A DNA stretch of 64,000 nucleotides from Myxococcota bacterium (GTDB taxonomy: Bacteria; Myxococcota_A; UBA796; JAFGLY01). Under the pieces are notes generated by a model that saw nothing but the letters and a program-made list of their open reading frames with translations, searched no databases and had not been told where the DNA came from. Shown here piece by piece: positions 42,626 through 53,366 of the stretch. The first letter of the stretch is position 1. Each line of letters opens with the position of its first letter. The stretch lies in contig JAJRWT010000038.1 of NCBI GenBank assembly GCA_024276675.1, positions 1-64,000 of the forward strand, in the 5' to 3' direction. The position numbers were made by a program, and so were the translations under genes.

Positions 42626-44116
42626 GTGGACGTCATCGCTTGTGCCAGGCAGACCAGGTTCCATGGACGGGAGGACGGTCCATTGAAGATCCCTCGCGAG
42701 CCCACCTTGTGGGAATCCCTGCTTCCTCTGCTGGGGGCAGCCATGGTCATCTCCGTGGGTGAGCTTCGTTACGAGGGGCAGATTCCCACTCCCATCCTGC
42801 TTCTGCTGGTCTGCGTGCTGCCGGCCGTGATGGCAATCCGCCTGGGCTTCACCTGGGAACAGGTGGAGCTGGGCATGCTCAAGGGCATGGGGTTGGCGTT
42901 GCAGGCCTCTGTGATTCTCCTGGTGGTGGGCACCACCATCGGAGCCTGGGCCCTGTCGGGAACCATCGGCTCCATGGTCTCATATGGCCTGTTGGTACTT
43001 CAGCCCTCGTATTTTCTGCCTGCCGCCTGCATCATCTGCTCCATCGTGTCGCTGGCCATAGGCAGTTCCTGGACCACGGCAGCCACCGTGGGGGTGGCGC
43101 TCATGGGCATTGGCGGAGCGCTGGGGGCATCCCCCTCCATGACCGCCGGGGCGGTGATCTCCGGGGCCTATTTCGGCGACAAGATGTCCCCTCTTTCCGA
43201 CACCACCAACCTGGCGCCCGGCATCGCAGGCAGCAAGCTCTTCGAGCATATCAGGGCCATGGTCTACACGACCCTTCCCGCGTGGCTCCTGGCGTTGGTC
43301 CTCTACGGCGTCATCGGGCTGGTTTCAGGGGTCGATACTTCGCGCTTTTCACCGGAGGGCATTGCACAGCTTCGCGATGCCCTGGGAACTGCCCAGCAGA
43401 TCTCCCCATGGCTCCTGCTCCCGCCCATGTTGGTCATTCTCCTGGCTATCCTGCGCATGCCCGCCGTCCCCGCCCTGTTGGCCGCCACCCTGGCCGGCGG
43501 AATCCTGGCCTGGCTCTTTCAGGGCGTTGGCCTGGGCCAGATCCTGGCGGTGTTGTACGATGGAAACCTCAGCTCCTCCGGCAACGAAGCCGTGGATGAA
43601 TTGCTCTCACGGGGGGGCATGGCCGGAATGCTGGACACCATCGCCCTGATCATGGCGGCTACGGCCTTTGGCGGTATCATGGAGCGGGCGGGTTTCATCG
43701 CTGTTCTCCTGCGTGCCCTGCTGCGGCGGGTCAGCAGCGTAGGCGGCCTGATTACTTCGACCGTGCTCTCTTGCCTGGGGGTCAACTTCCTGCTGGCCGA
43801 GCAATACCTGGCCATCGTCCTGCCCGGGCGAATGTTCCGCGAGGCCTACCCCCGTTTCGGTCTCCAGGCGCGCATGCTCTCACGCACCCTGGAGGACGGC
43901 GGCACGGTCACCTCTGCCCTCTGCCCCTGGAACTCCGGCGGGGCCTTCATGGCTGGCACCCTGGGCGTGGCCACCTTCTCGTACGTTCCCTTCGCCTTCA
44001 TGAACCTGCTTGTACCCATAATAGCCGTGTTCTACGCCTGGAGCGGTCTCTTCATCATGCGAAGCGACGAGCCGGGAGTCGCCCATGGGAACAGTGCACC
44101 TTCCGGGAGCAGGTGA
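42626..44116 (+). CDS. nhaC: NhaC-type Na+/H+ antiporter
   Basis: PTLWESLLPLLGAAMVISVGEL, AIGSSWTTAATVGVALMGIG, AYFGDKMSPLSDTTNLAPGIAG: NhaC hallmark sequence. Confidence 0.88.
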   Translation: MDVIACARQTRFHGREDGPLKIPREPTLWESLLPLLGAAMVISVGELRYEGQIPTPILLLLVCVLPAVMAIRLGFTWEQVELGMLKGMGLALQASVILLVVGTTIGAWALSGTIGSMVSYGLLVLQPSYFLPAACIICSIVSLAIGSSWTTAATVGVALMGIGGALGASPSMTAGAVISGAYFGDKMSPLSDTTNLAPGIAGSKLFEHIRAMVYTTLPAWLLALVLYGVIGLVSGVDTSRFSPEGIAQLRDALGTAQQISPWLLLPPMLVILLAILRMPAVPALLAATLAGGILAWLFQGVGLGQILAVLYDGNLSSSGNEAVDELLSRGGMAGMLDTIALIMAATAFGGIMERAGFIAVLLRALLRRVSSVGGLITSTVLSCLGVNFLLAEQYLAIVLPGRMFREAYPRFGLQARMLSRTLEDGGTVTSALCPWNSGGAFMAGTLGVATFSYVPFAFMNLLVPIIAVFYAWSGLFIMRSDEPGVAHGNSAPSGSR

Positions 44117-44218
44117 ATCTCGGATTCTCCTACAGGTGTGAGACTGCGGTGAGGGTGGCACAATGCTATTCGTAAGCACGTATTTGTAAAAATGTGCACC
44201 TTTGGTAATACAGCACGC

Positions 44219-44247
44219 TTGACAGTGGTTCAATCATTGAGTAGGGT
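44219..44247 (+). promoter_or_regulatory. Candidate sigma70-type promoter
   Basis: TTGACA (44219-44224), 17-nt spacer, weak -10 TAGGGT (44242-44247), in a gap with little coding. Confidence 0.3.
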
Positions 44248-44851
44248 GCAATCATTCCGAGGGTACATGGGAACGAGGCATCGGTGAATTCCCGCAAAGC
44301 TGTGGGATTTTGTGGTCCTGAAATCATGCACAGATGTCAGAACGAGCGTTTCAGTTATGGCCAGCCGGTGCTCTCTCAACATCAAGCTGGATTACCGATG
44401 AAAGAGTTGAATCCGCAATCGCGAGGGCTTGCCCGCAACCCCGACATCCGCCGATTAGAGAAACGAATACTCCGAATGGAAGAACGACTCCTCGCCTTGC
44501 ATAATGATGTTGGTGAGTTGAAAGAGGACTTCCGGGGTGTTCGCCCGGACTTGTTTATCGGGAAGGAAAGGGATGCCACAGTCAAGGGACCTGCCACCAA
44601 TTGGACAAGGCATCCCGGGTTTGGTGTATTCGACCATCTTCCCAGGAACGGTTCCTGAGGTTCCGGGATCGGTAGTCTATCTTCGGCAGTTGAGCGACAA
44701 GATGGCCTACGCGCCATAGCTGTGCGTTGTCCGGCATCTCGCTTGTGACTGCGAGTTATGCTGGTGAATGCACAGTCTGGCCTTAATGTCAATCTTGAAA
44801 ATGCGTGTTCCCCCTGCAGCGAGGAGTAATCTTGGGTCGTGGGCAAACAGG

Positions 44852-47507
44852 CATGTTGAAAACTGGCGGAGATAGTTCCTCCACCTGTATTCATGAACTC
44901 GGACTGGTTTCTATACGTTCTTCGATGGGCCTCGAGCCAGATTCCACCGACAGGATCCCTTCGGAACTACCAGTCATCAGTACCATTCGTGACGTTTCCG
45001 AAAAGGTCAAGGCCTTTGTGGGCGTGCATGGAAGTGTGCCATCGCCATCCCTGGGAATCGCCCTGGGCAAGGTAGACGTCACGTATTTTGCCAGGGCCAC
45101 GGGTCAGCAGTACACCTTCGACCTCCGCAGCGAGGTTCACAAGCATGAAGGGGTTCAGGCTATCTACCCTCTTCTTTGTGTACATGTCCTTACCCAGGAC
45201 GGCGGCAATGCCAGCCAGGTAAAGCCGGAGCAGGCTCCAGTCAAAAACGATTCCCTGTTGGCGTACACTTCCATAAGGTTGGCCCGGGTCGGGACCGCAG
45301 GTAGGAAACTGGCCGTGGATGAAACCGTCTCCAGGATCGGCGCACTCTGTTCCCCTTCTCTGAGTCTGAAGGTATTTCTGACGCTAAGCGACTACCCCAT
45401 TCTGGTGCAGTTCAACGCGACCGATGTCCTGCATGGGCAAAAGATTCTGAGCAGCATACAGAAAACTCTCGGCCCTTATGCACATTCCACGTCGACCCTG
45501 GCGGTACTCCCGTTTTCTGATGCCTCCGAGATCTGCTCCTGGAAAGAGTCAAAATTCAGGGTGGAGCCTTCAGTCAGGGTGGGTCTCCTCCTGTGGGTAC
45601 AACCAGACCATGTGGATACTATTCGCGCTGAAATCGCTTCCTTCCTCGAAAAAGTGTGTGGTAGCGTGTCGGCTTGCCGCACCGTGTCATTGCGGCAATA
45701 TGGATTTTGGACACTTCACTATGTGTTTTCGGGCGTGTCACTCCACAACCTGGCCTATTTCGTGATAACGAGCCTCGCTGGGCGCCGGGGTATCTTTGGT
45801 ACCAGGATAATCCCCTACATGTCACTGGGTGGATCTGGTGATCCGGCATCTCAACGGCCTGACCACCAGCCAACAGGCAGGGGGCTATTCCATTCCCCTT
45901 TGGAAAAAACTTTGAGCGTTGCCGCACCGGGGTCGGCATCAATTCAACAGAGTCCCATCAAGGGGCGGCCCGAACAATCGTCTCTCGCCCCCAAGGACTC
46001 CAACTTCCTGGTTCAAGCAGCAGGAAACCTCCTGTTGGACTGGAAGTGGCTGAAGTCTCGTCTGGCAACGCTTGGTCAGGAATGGGAACGCTCCGATCAC
46101 CTTCCTGACAACGATTCCATTGCTCTCCTCCAGGCCTGGGCCGACGAACTGACAGAGATTGTCGAGTACTGGCGAAATGAATACATCGATAACCCGAGCG
46201 ACGGCAAAGCCCTTTTTGGACTCGCCCGTGCCCTGAAGGAGTTCCGTACCAGGAGCGAGCCTTTCCTGAGCCTTTTCGAATCACTCGTCTCGCTCTACAA
46301 CGAACTCCTGGAGGGCGTACACATAGGAGCCACCACCGAACCCTATACCAGGGTGGGGGAGCATGCGGGTGTGTTCACTCTCATCATGAAAGCCAACAAC
46401 AACTACATGGTGGATTGCTGCGGGGTTATTAAGTCGTGTGTTCCCACGTATTGTTCGGATGTGCTCGATCCCCATGGTAAGTCCCCACTGAAAGGTCGTA
46501 GATGGCACGGACTGGTAACCTCCACCACGGGACGGGATTTTGTGGTTCTTGCTCATGAACAGGTACTCTTCGTTCCCGTACAGATCAAGTTCTCTGTCTC
46601 AGGCATGCTGTTTGCGCTTCCGCACGAAGCAGCACACTTCATGATATCCAACCTCAGCCAGCGGAGCCTGGCTTCACGGGACGAGCAACCTGATTTGGTC
46701 TTCAGGAAACTGCACCGGAAATTACACCGCATAGTCTACTACGAGATTCTTGGCCCGCAACTGGAAAAATCCCTTGCTGACCAGGGCTACTCATGTGCCA
46801 GTTTTCATATCGTTTCGGAGTTGTTCTCTGACATACTCGGCTACCTCATCGGCGGCCCTTCGTTTGCCAGGGCCTTGTTGTCCAGCTACTCCGGTTTTTG
46901 CTGTGAAACCCCTTCCGCCCAACTGGCCGCGCTTCCTACGAATGTCAGGCTTCTGACAGGGCTCTGGGTTTGCGATGAACAAAAGTGGGGCCATCGTTGG
47001 CGAGCGAGCCTGGAGGAAATCTACAACCAGGTCGGCAACATGGATAACCAGATATCGAAGTACCTGTACAGCAGGCAGCCGTGTTCAAGGGCTCCCAACC
47101 CGTTGTACTCAGATTACCTGTATGCTTTGCGTGACCCCAGCAGACTCATGCGACTTGAGAAATGCGTCAAGAAAGTTGTCCGACGTTCCGTGCACTTCAT
47201 CAACGAGAAGTTCGTGGTCAATCCCCTGTTCTTCCATGGTGTCGAACCCGATGACAAGTACACGCGAATCCAGAAGCTTGGTGAGCGAATCGGTACCGGG
47301 CGCGAGATCATTTTCTATGAGAAGCCCCGTGACCTGATGGCGGCCCTTTCCATGGCCTTGTCAGAGTTGGAGCGGGCGAATGCCCACTGGCGGGAACACC
47401 GAGCCTTGATGCTGCGATTGTACCTTTCGTTGGCACACAACAGGGCGGTAGTCAAGGAACCGCCGACAGACTCGGGGGAGCCTCATGCGCCTGGAACCAA
47501 CAGTTGA
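44852..47507 (+). CDS. Large uncharacterised protein with HEXXH zincin motif
   Basis: ORF 44805..47507; GMLFALPHEAAHFMISN (HEAAH at 46623-46637) with downstream SELFSDILGYLIGG possibly supplying a Glu ligand. Confidence 0.6.
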
Positions 47508-47663
47508 CCCAGGCCGCGGCTAGAACCAGCGAACGCCCCGTGAGACCGGCTCTGGGTGATATGGTACGGTGAATGATGTAATGCGGCGAGCTGAACGAGG
47601 TAGGTCTGGACTGTGAGCCTGTTGACTGGAGGACTGGACGAACTATGGCTTTCCCGACGGCTC

Positions 47664-50600
47664 CTAAGTGTAGCTACCAGCCGGGGGAGCATGGATTTCC
47701 AGGGTGATGGGCATGCATGTACCCTGAAGCTTTGAAGCCACGACTTGGCTCTTTTCGCCATTCCCCGGTGGCCGAACGATAGCTTCCAGCAGGTGCTCCA
47801 TGGACTCACCTTCCCACTGGTGAGTCATGTGCAGCCTCGTACCGTGGTCCTCGAGTTCAATGAACACCCTGGCGAATACGCCAGCGGCGCCGGGGCTGGA
47901 ATGTCTTTGAAGCACTACTCGACTTGGTTCAAATGAGATGATCCGGTAGTTCAGGGGTTCGTGGGTTGGTTTTTCCTGTTTCCTTGGTCTTCCCGCCACG
48001 CTGGCCCCCGCGAGCAAGGGGTGGCGCGTGTCGAAACGGTTGTCGAAATTGTTGAGCTGCCCGTTGAATCCCATTTGGGGATGAAACTGTCGAGGCTGTG
48101 GCGGAAGAACCTCGGGTGGATGGGTGAATGATCCTGGGCGGCCTGCCGCCAACGTTGAGGTTTTCGGCTTCTGGAAGGAGGCTTCCCAGGCGCTCATGGC
48201 GTTGCGCCATCCTGGCATGAGTGTGCGGGAGCACTTGACTTGCTGGAACTGGAATCCCCTGTCGGTGCGGGACAGGGCGACCCAGATATTGTCCTTCCAG
48301 AGCGAGATGGCCACCTGTCGGAACAACTGGAGTGCCTTGCGGTGGTAGGGGGATGTTTCGGATGCCAGGGTGTTCTCCACGTTCTGCAGGGCTCGCAGTC
48401 GACCGGTTGGCCCGGTGCCGGCCATCCTGTCCAGGATGGTCAGTGGCGACGTCAGGTCCATGTTGGCGGAATCAGCCGTGGAAAGTATTGGAGGAGCCGT
48501 CGCGGAATCAACTGGGAACAGGTTTTCCAGGGTCGACATGTTTGGCAGCGGATATCGCTCCAGCGCTGCGCTCCACGCTCGCAGAATGCCCCGTTGCTGG
48601 CTCAACGGCAGTTCGTGCAGGTGGGCCGGTTCCACGGAGGCGCAGTGGGCGATGTATTCCAGCGCCCTGGCCAGAGCCGGGCTGCCAGTGGCCTCGCAGG
48701 CAGGTTTGATGGCCCGAAAACGCTCGGCGCTCTGGGCAGGAGGCAGTGGTGTGGTGAACGCATCTGCCAGCTTCAGTTCGGGACCTGTGGCATCCAGGAG
48801 CTGGGTGACGAGCTGCCGGGCCGCTGGAACCAGGAGGGGAAGATCTTCAAAACGTAGGTTCAGAGCAAGATCTTGCAAGTCTCCTTCGTTCGCTTCTTGG
48901 GATTCAGAGTCTATCCACCTGGCCATGAGAAGGGCCTCGAAGGTGTGCCCGAAACGCCAAAGGTTGGTTTGCAGGCGGCACATGGCCGCCAGTCTCTGGT
49001 GCAATGGACGAGCAGGCGCGTGGCCACCACCGGCATGTTTCTGGGACGAGCCACTGCCAAGCAGGAGGTCGATGGCCTGGGCCATGCTCTTGGAGTAGAC
49101 AGGCAGGGCCTCCAACTCCAGGGTGTACTCGTTGAGAGGCTGGGTACGTTCTGTCCAGGTGGGGACGAACTTGAAGACCACCTTCACGGCGCCAGGTTCC
49201 AGTTGCTGGTTGTGGTCACGAAGTACGGCCAACAGGGGCCCGGCACCGGGATACCTACGTTCCATCATGTCGATCTGGCGCGGTGACAGGGGACGGAACT
49301 CTACCCACGGAAGGTGGGTATGGAACCTGTAGCAGTAGGGCGTTCGATGGAAGTCTTTCTTGAAAGCCGGTTCATCGAGCAGCTTTTTCAATCCTGCCAG
49401 CGTCTCCTTGTTGGATGGATCCGCCAACCACCTGGCGGCACGCTGGACGATGTCGTTGGTCGCCGCCTGTACCGCGATCTGGTCTTCCTGGAGTTCGACT
49501 CGTTCCACTTCTTTCTTGATGGTGCCAGCTTTCAGGGAGTAGCGCAGAAACTGCTCGCCTTCCTTTCGGGTGACTTCGGCCACGTACACATGCCTGCCGT
49601 CGGTGAATGCCTGGTACTTGGGAACGTCCGCCGCCTTTCCGTGGGGAGGCAGGTGCAGCGCTGGGTTGAAGGTGAGCGTGTCCGGAATGGCGAAAAAGGG
49701 CCGCAGTTTGCGTTTTTGCACGATGGAGCGGAAGCTGGGCCAGGTGTCGGGGACAAGGGGCTTGGAGATTTTTTCCACGGGGTCGAAGTAGGCGGCGAGT
49801 CCATCTGCACGCTTGTGGACCACGAGGGCCTCTTGGGATGAGCGCTCGGGAGATTCGGGATCGGCATACAGCTCTGACAAGGGGAGCCAGGTCCAGCTTG
49901 GAGTCTGGAATGTCTTGTGGGCGTGTCCAAGCATGCTTCCGTGGATGCCAGCGGTGGCTCTTTCCCTCGATTGGGTTTGTTTGTGATCCATTTTTTTTGT
50001 TCCTTGGGAGACAGGTATGGTCGTGGCCCCAGCCTCTTTCGTGGCGGGGAGGGGGCCGGTGCCAGCGGAGGAATCGTAGCACGAGTATTGGTGAAGTTCT
50101 GGAAAAGCTGGGTCGAGCTGGAGGAACCTGCTTTGGCGGCCCTTGCGGATAGGGTCCGTCCCCACTTCGATGAGCCCCTTCTCCAGCACATCCTCCAGGC
50201 TCCCGACGATCTGTACATCGTACTTGATGGGGCTTTCGTCCTTGAGAATGGCCAGGGCGTCCAGGGGCGCGCGTGGGGTCATCCTGTACAGACGGGGTGA
50301 GGTCATGGCATCGAAGGAGTCCACGACCCCCAGCAGCCTGGCGAAAAAACCCAGGTCCGCGCCTGAGATGCCGTCGGGGTAGCCTGAGCCGTCCAGTCTC
50401 TCGTGGTGGTGTCGTACCGCATCTATCACCTCGGTACCGAAGCCCAGAGGTTGGAGCAGCGCTGCCCCGATCTCGGGGTGCTGCTGGACCTGGAGTCGTT
50501 CCAGGCGCGAGAACGAACCTTCTTTGTTCAGAATTGACTTGTTGAGCCCAACTTTGCCGATGTCGTGCAGGTAGGCCGACAACTCCAGGTCGTGTACCTG

Positions 50601-51203
50601 GGCCTCGGACAGTCCCATCTGCCGACCAACGACTGACCCGAATCGCGAGACGCGGAGGGAGTGGCCGGCCGTCACGTAGTCCTGTGACTCCAACACGTCG
50701 GCCAACAGGCGGAAGAACTTGAGCAAGCTGTGCTCGTCCTGGGTGCCAGATTTCGCGAGGCGAGTGAGGGTTTCTGGTACCGTGCCATGGGTTTCCCGCA
50801 TGCTGTCCAGCACCTGGTTCATTACCTTCGCCTGGATGTTTTGTTGGATGGTCTTCTCTACGACGGCGCGCAGCTCGGAGGGCGTGAAATCCTTTTCCAG
50901 GAAAGATGCAACCTTGTGGCGGATGGCCTTCAAGGCGGCGTCGTAGGTTCCAAATGCAGTTATGATGATTACCTGGGCCTCGGGTTGAACTTTGCGTAGT
51001 ATCGGAAGCAGGTCCAGGCCCGATGCGCCAGGCAGGTTCAGGTCCAGCAGCACCAGGTCCAACTCCATTTTCTGGAATACCAGTTCTGCCTGGTAGGTGT
51101 TGCTGGCGAAGGCATACTTGTATTCCGGGCCCAGCACCATGCGAACCGTCTCTTGCATGCCGGGATCATCGTCCACCACCAGTATTGTGGGTTTTTCTGT
51201 CAT
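47664..51203 (-). CDS. Response regulator - HD-GYP protein with about 775-aa uncharacterised C-terminal region
   Basis: ILVVDDDPGMQETVRMVLG receiver, LVLLDLNLPG; HD-GYP: AYLHDIGKVGLNKSIL, HHHERLDGSGYPDGI; long unknown C-terminus from an internal ATG at 49991. Confidence 0.82.
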   Translation of the reverse strand: MTEKPTILVVDDDPGMQETVRMVLGPEYKYAFASNTYQAELVFQKMELDLVLLDLNLPGASGLDLLPILRKVQPEAQVIIITAFGTYDAALKAIRHKVASFLEKDFTPSELRAVVEKTIQQNIQAKVMNQVLDSMRETHGTVPETLTRLAKSGTQDEHSLLKFFRLLADVLESQDYVTAGHSLRVSRFGSVVGRQMGLSEAQVHDLELSAYLHDIGKVGLNKSILNKEGSFSRLERLQVQQHPEIGAALLQPLGFGTEVIDAVRHHHERLDGSGYPDGISGADLGFFARLLGVVDSFDAMTSPRLYRMTPRAPLDALAILKDESPIKYDVQIVGSLEDVLEKGLIEVGTDPIRKGRQSRFLQLDPAFPELHQYSCYDSSAGTGPLPATKEAGATTIPVSQGTKKMDHKQTQSRERATAGIHGSMLGHAHKTFQTPSWTWLPLSELYADPESPERSSQEALVVHKRADGLAAYFDPVEKISKPLVPDTWPSFRSIVQKRKLRPFFAIPDTLTFNPALHLPPHGKAADVPKYQAFTDGRHVYVAEVTRKEGEQFLRYSLKAGTIKKEVERVELQEDQIAVQAATNDIVQRAARWLADPSNKETLAGLKKLLDEPAFKKDFHRTPYCYRFHTHLPWVEFRPLSPRQIDMMERRYPGAGPLLAVLRDHNQQLEPGAVKVVFKFVPTWTERTQPLNEYTLELEALPVYSKSMAQAIDLLLGSGSSQKHAGGGHAPARPLHQRLAAMCRLQTNLWRFGHTFEALLMARWIDSESQEANEGDLQDLALNLRFEDLPLLVPAARQLVTQLLDATGPELKLADAFTTPLPPAQSAERFRAIKPACEATGSPALARALEYIAHCASVEPAHLHELPLSQQRGILRAWSAALERYPLPNMSTLENLFPVDSATAPPILSTADSANMDLTSPLTILDRMAGTGPTGRLRALQNVENTLASETSPYHRKALQLFRQVAISLWKDNIWVALSRTDRGFQFQQVKCSRTLMPGWRNAMSAWEASFQKPKTSTLAAGRPGSFTHPPEVLPPQPRQFHPQMGFNGQLNNFDNRFDTRHPLLAGASVAGRPRKQEKPTHEPLNYRIISFEPSRVVLQRHSSPGAAGVFARVFIELEDHGTRLHMTHQWEGESMEHLLEAIVRPPGNGEKSQVVASKLQGTCMPITLEIHAPPAGSYT

Positions 51204-53362
51204 GATGTCGCCTCCCCAACGATTGCCGACGAGTAGACCGCTGGGATGTCCCGGGGTTCGGGTTCTACGGCTCCAGGCTCTTTCAGCGCGGGAAGGGCCA
51301 CGATGAAGGTGGTGCCCTCAGCAGGGCTGCTCCGAACCGACAACCTGCCCCCGTGGGCGTGGATGATCTTCCTGGAGATACTCAAGCCCAGTCCAAAACC
51401 CTTTTCCTGGCCAGGACTACCCAGCCCCCTGTAGAATGGTGTGAATATGTTGCGTTGTTGCTCCCGCTGGATTTGCGCCTTGTTGTTTATCGTTACGACC
51501 GCCCAGGCGCGGTGCCGATCCCCCCAGGTGTTGACCAACGATGCTTCGATCAGGACGGGCTCCCCTTCCGCGTGCCTGATGGCGTTTTGAAGGATGTTGG
51601 AGAACACCTGCGTGATTTGGTCCCGGTCCACCGATGAACGGATGGTCTGCCTGGGCGCACGGAACTTCAGCGCGATTTCGGCCTGTTGTGCCTCGTACTG
51701 GAAGCTGAGGATCGTCTCTCGAAGCAGCTCGTCGAGCTTGCACTCGTCGAGCCTGGGGGGGGCGTCCACCACAAGCTCGCGAAGCTGCGCTACCAGCTTG
51801 AGCGAAATACCCAGCCTGTCCAGGGCCAGACGCCGATACGAGTCCTTGAACTCGTCGTCGTCTTGTCTTTCGGGCAGGAGTTCCAGGAACGTGCGGGCAG
51901 GTAGCAGGCTGTTGCGAAGCTCGTGGGCCAGGGATGCTACCCAGCGCGAGACGTGGTCCACCTGGTTGGCGGTTTCTTCTTCCTTGAAGCGCATCGTGGA
52001 GGAAAGCGCCAAGGACGCGACATCGGAGAATTTTTCCAGGAAGGAGATGTCCTTGGGCTCGTAGATGAGGCCGTCGTCGGGCGGTCCCATGGCTATCACC
52101 GCCGAGGCCAACTCGGATGTTCGCACGGGAATGAGCAGGTCTGCACCCCATTCGTCCATGGTGCGGACGAGCTGTGCCGCGGCTGGAGCGTGGTCGTGCA
52201 GAGGCAGGTCCTGTTGGAGAAACACCCGCCCCTGTTCCAGCAACCAGGTCATGCTGCCATCCCTGGCAGCCCGGGACGGGACCCTGCCCATGTTCTTGCC
52301 CTGGTACCCCATGAGCAAGAGGTCGGCCTCCAGCCCGCCAATGTAGACGGATACGTGGCTGGCCCGGGTGTGGTCTCGAAGAAGCCTGGCGAGCTTGGAG
52401 CCAAGCTGGTCCAGTGAACCCCGTCCCACGAGGTCAGCGGCACCAGCCAACAGGTCTTCACCCCGCACGGCCCGCCGGGAAGCGGTCATGGCACTGAGAG
52501 AGCGGAACATCCATCGCTTCAAGTCAGGTACCGTGAGCAGGGCCAGGAAGAGCAGCACCGCGAGGGAAACCAGGAGGCCGTGGCTTGCCTGACCCTGGAA
52601 GAACACCACCGCCAACACCATCAGCGCGTAGAATGGTAGCAGGATGATGAGAGACAGGATGCTCCAGCCCAGCGCCATCCTGGTGTAGCTGGACAAGCCC
52701 CATAGCCTGCTTCCCAGGAACGAGGCCGCCATGATGGGCATGGACACGAAGATGCCGATGGTCACCAGGGGGTAGTCCACCTTGTCTGCCAACAGGAAAC
52801 CCAGGCAGCCCATGGCAAGACCCAGCGAAAGCCCCAACAGGAACATGCGAATACGGTTGCGATGGTAGGCATTGGTCTTGCGGTAGCGCCGCAACACCGC
52901 GCCCACGCCGAGCAGGGCGGAGAGGGCTATGTGGCCTACGAACATGTAGTAGATGGGACCGTATACTGGCTTGAAGTAGGGACCGACCCGGACGAAATCT
53001 CGAACCATCAGTGGCGTGAAGGAGAGAGCCGCCCACAGGGCGGACAGGACGAATCCCGTGTAGACCATGGCACGTGCTTTCCGGCCCTTGAAATCGGCGA
53101 AGGAAAAACAGAAGGCCAGGAGGAACGCTGGCAGGAAAACGAAAAATGGACGCGTGATGCTGCCCGTCAGGGTGGCATTACTGGTGTTGGCGCTGTTGTA
53201 TACCAGGTAGCAGCCCAGGCTGAGTACGGCGCATGTGAACAGAAAGCCTGAAAATGTCAGGTTGCGCGAGTCGCGTGGGTTGCGCAGGAACACGTACAAA
53301 CTGAGCAGGAATGCTCCGATGGCTGAAAACAACGAATCGTGCAGCAGATTCATGAATATCAC
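51200..53362 (-). CDS. Sensor histidine kinase with polytopic N-terminus and GAF-like domain
   Basis: About 8 TM N-terminus; WVASLAHELRNSLLP H-box; ITQVFSNILQNAIRHAEG (N), GFGLGLSISRKIIHAHGGRLSVRSSPAEGTTF (G). Confidence 0.9.
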   Translation of the reverse strand: MIFMNLLHDSLFSAIGAFLLSLYVFLRNPRDSRNLTFSGFLFTCAVLSLGCYLVYNSANTSNATLTGSITRPFFVFLPAFLLAFCFSFADFKGRKARAMVYTGFVLSALWAALSFTPLMVRDFVRVGPYFKPVYGPIYYMFVGHIALSALLGVGAVLRRYRKTNAYHRNRIRMFLLGLSLGLAMGCLGFLLADKVDYPLVTIGIFVSMPIMAASFLGSRLWGLSSYTRMALGWSILSLIILLPFYALMVLAVVFFQGQASHGLLVSLAVLLFLALLTVPDLKRWMFRSLSAMTASRRAVRGEDLLAGAADLVGRGSLDQLGSKLARLLRDHTRASHVSVYIGGLEADLLLMGYQGKNMGRVPSRAARDGSMTWLLEQGRVFLQQDLPLHDHAPAAAQLVRTMDEWGADLLIPVRTSELASAVIAMGPPDDGLIYEPKDISFLEKFSDVASLALSSTMRFKEEETANQVDHVSRWVASLAHELRNSLLPARTFLELLPERQDDDEFKDSYRRLALDRLGISLKLVAQLRELVVDAPPRLDECKLDELLRETILSFQYEAQQAEIALKFRAPRQTIRSSVDRDQITQVFSNILQNAIRHAEGEPVLIEASLVNTWGDRHRAWAVVTINNKAQIQREQQRNIFTPFYRGLGSPGQEKGFGLGLSISRKIIHAHGGRLSVRSSPAEGTTFIVALPALKEPGAVEPEPRDIPAVYSSAIVGEATS

Positions 53363-53366
53363 CAGC

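Noticed and set aside
46623-46637. Assigning a named metallopeptidase family to the HEAAH protein
   Set aside because: Only HEXXH plus a possible Glu is visible; no family-specific sequence was recognised.
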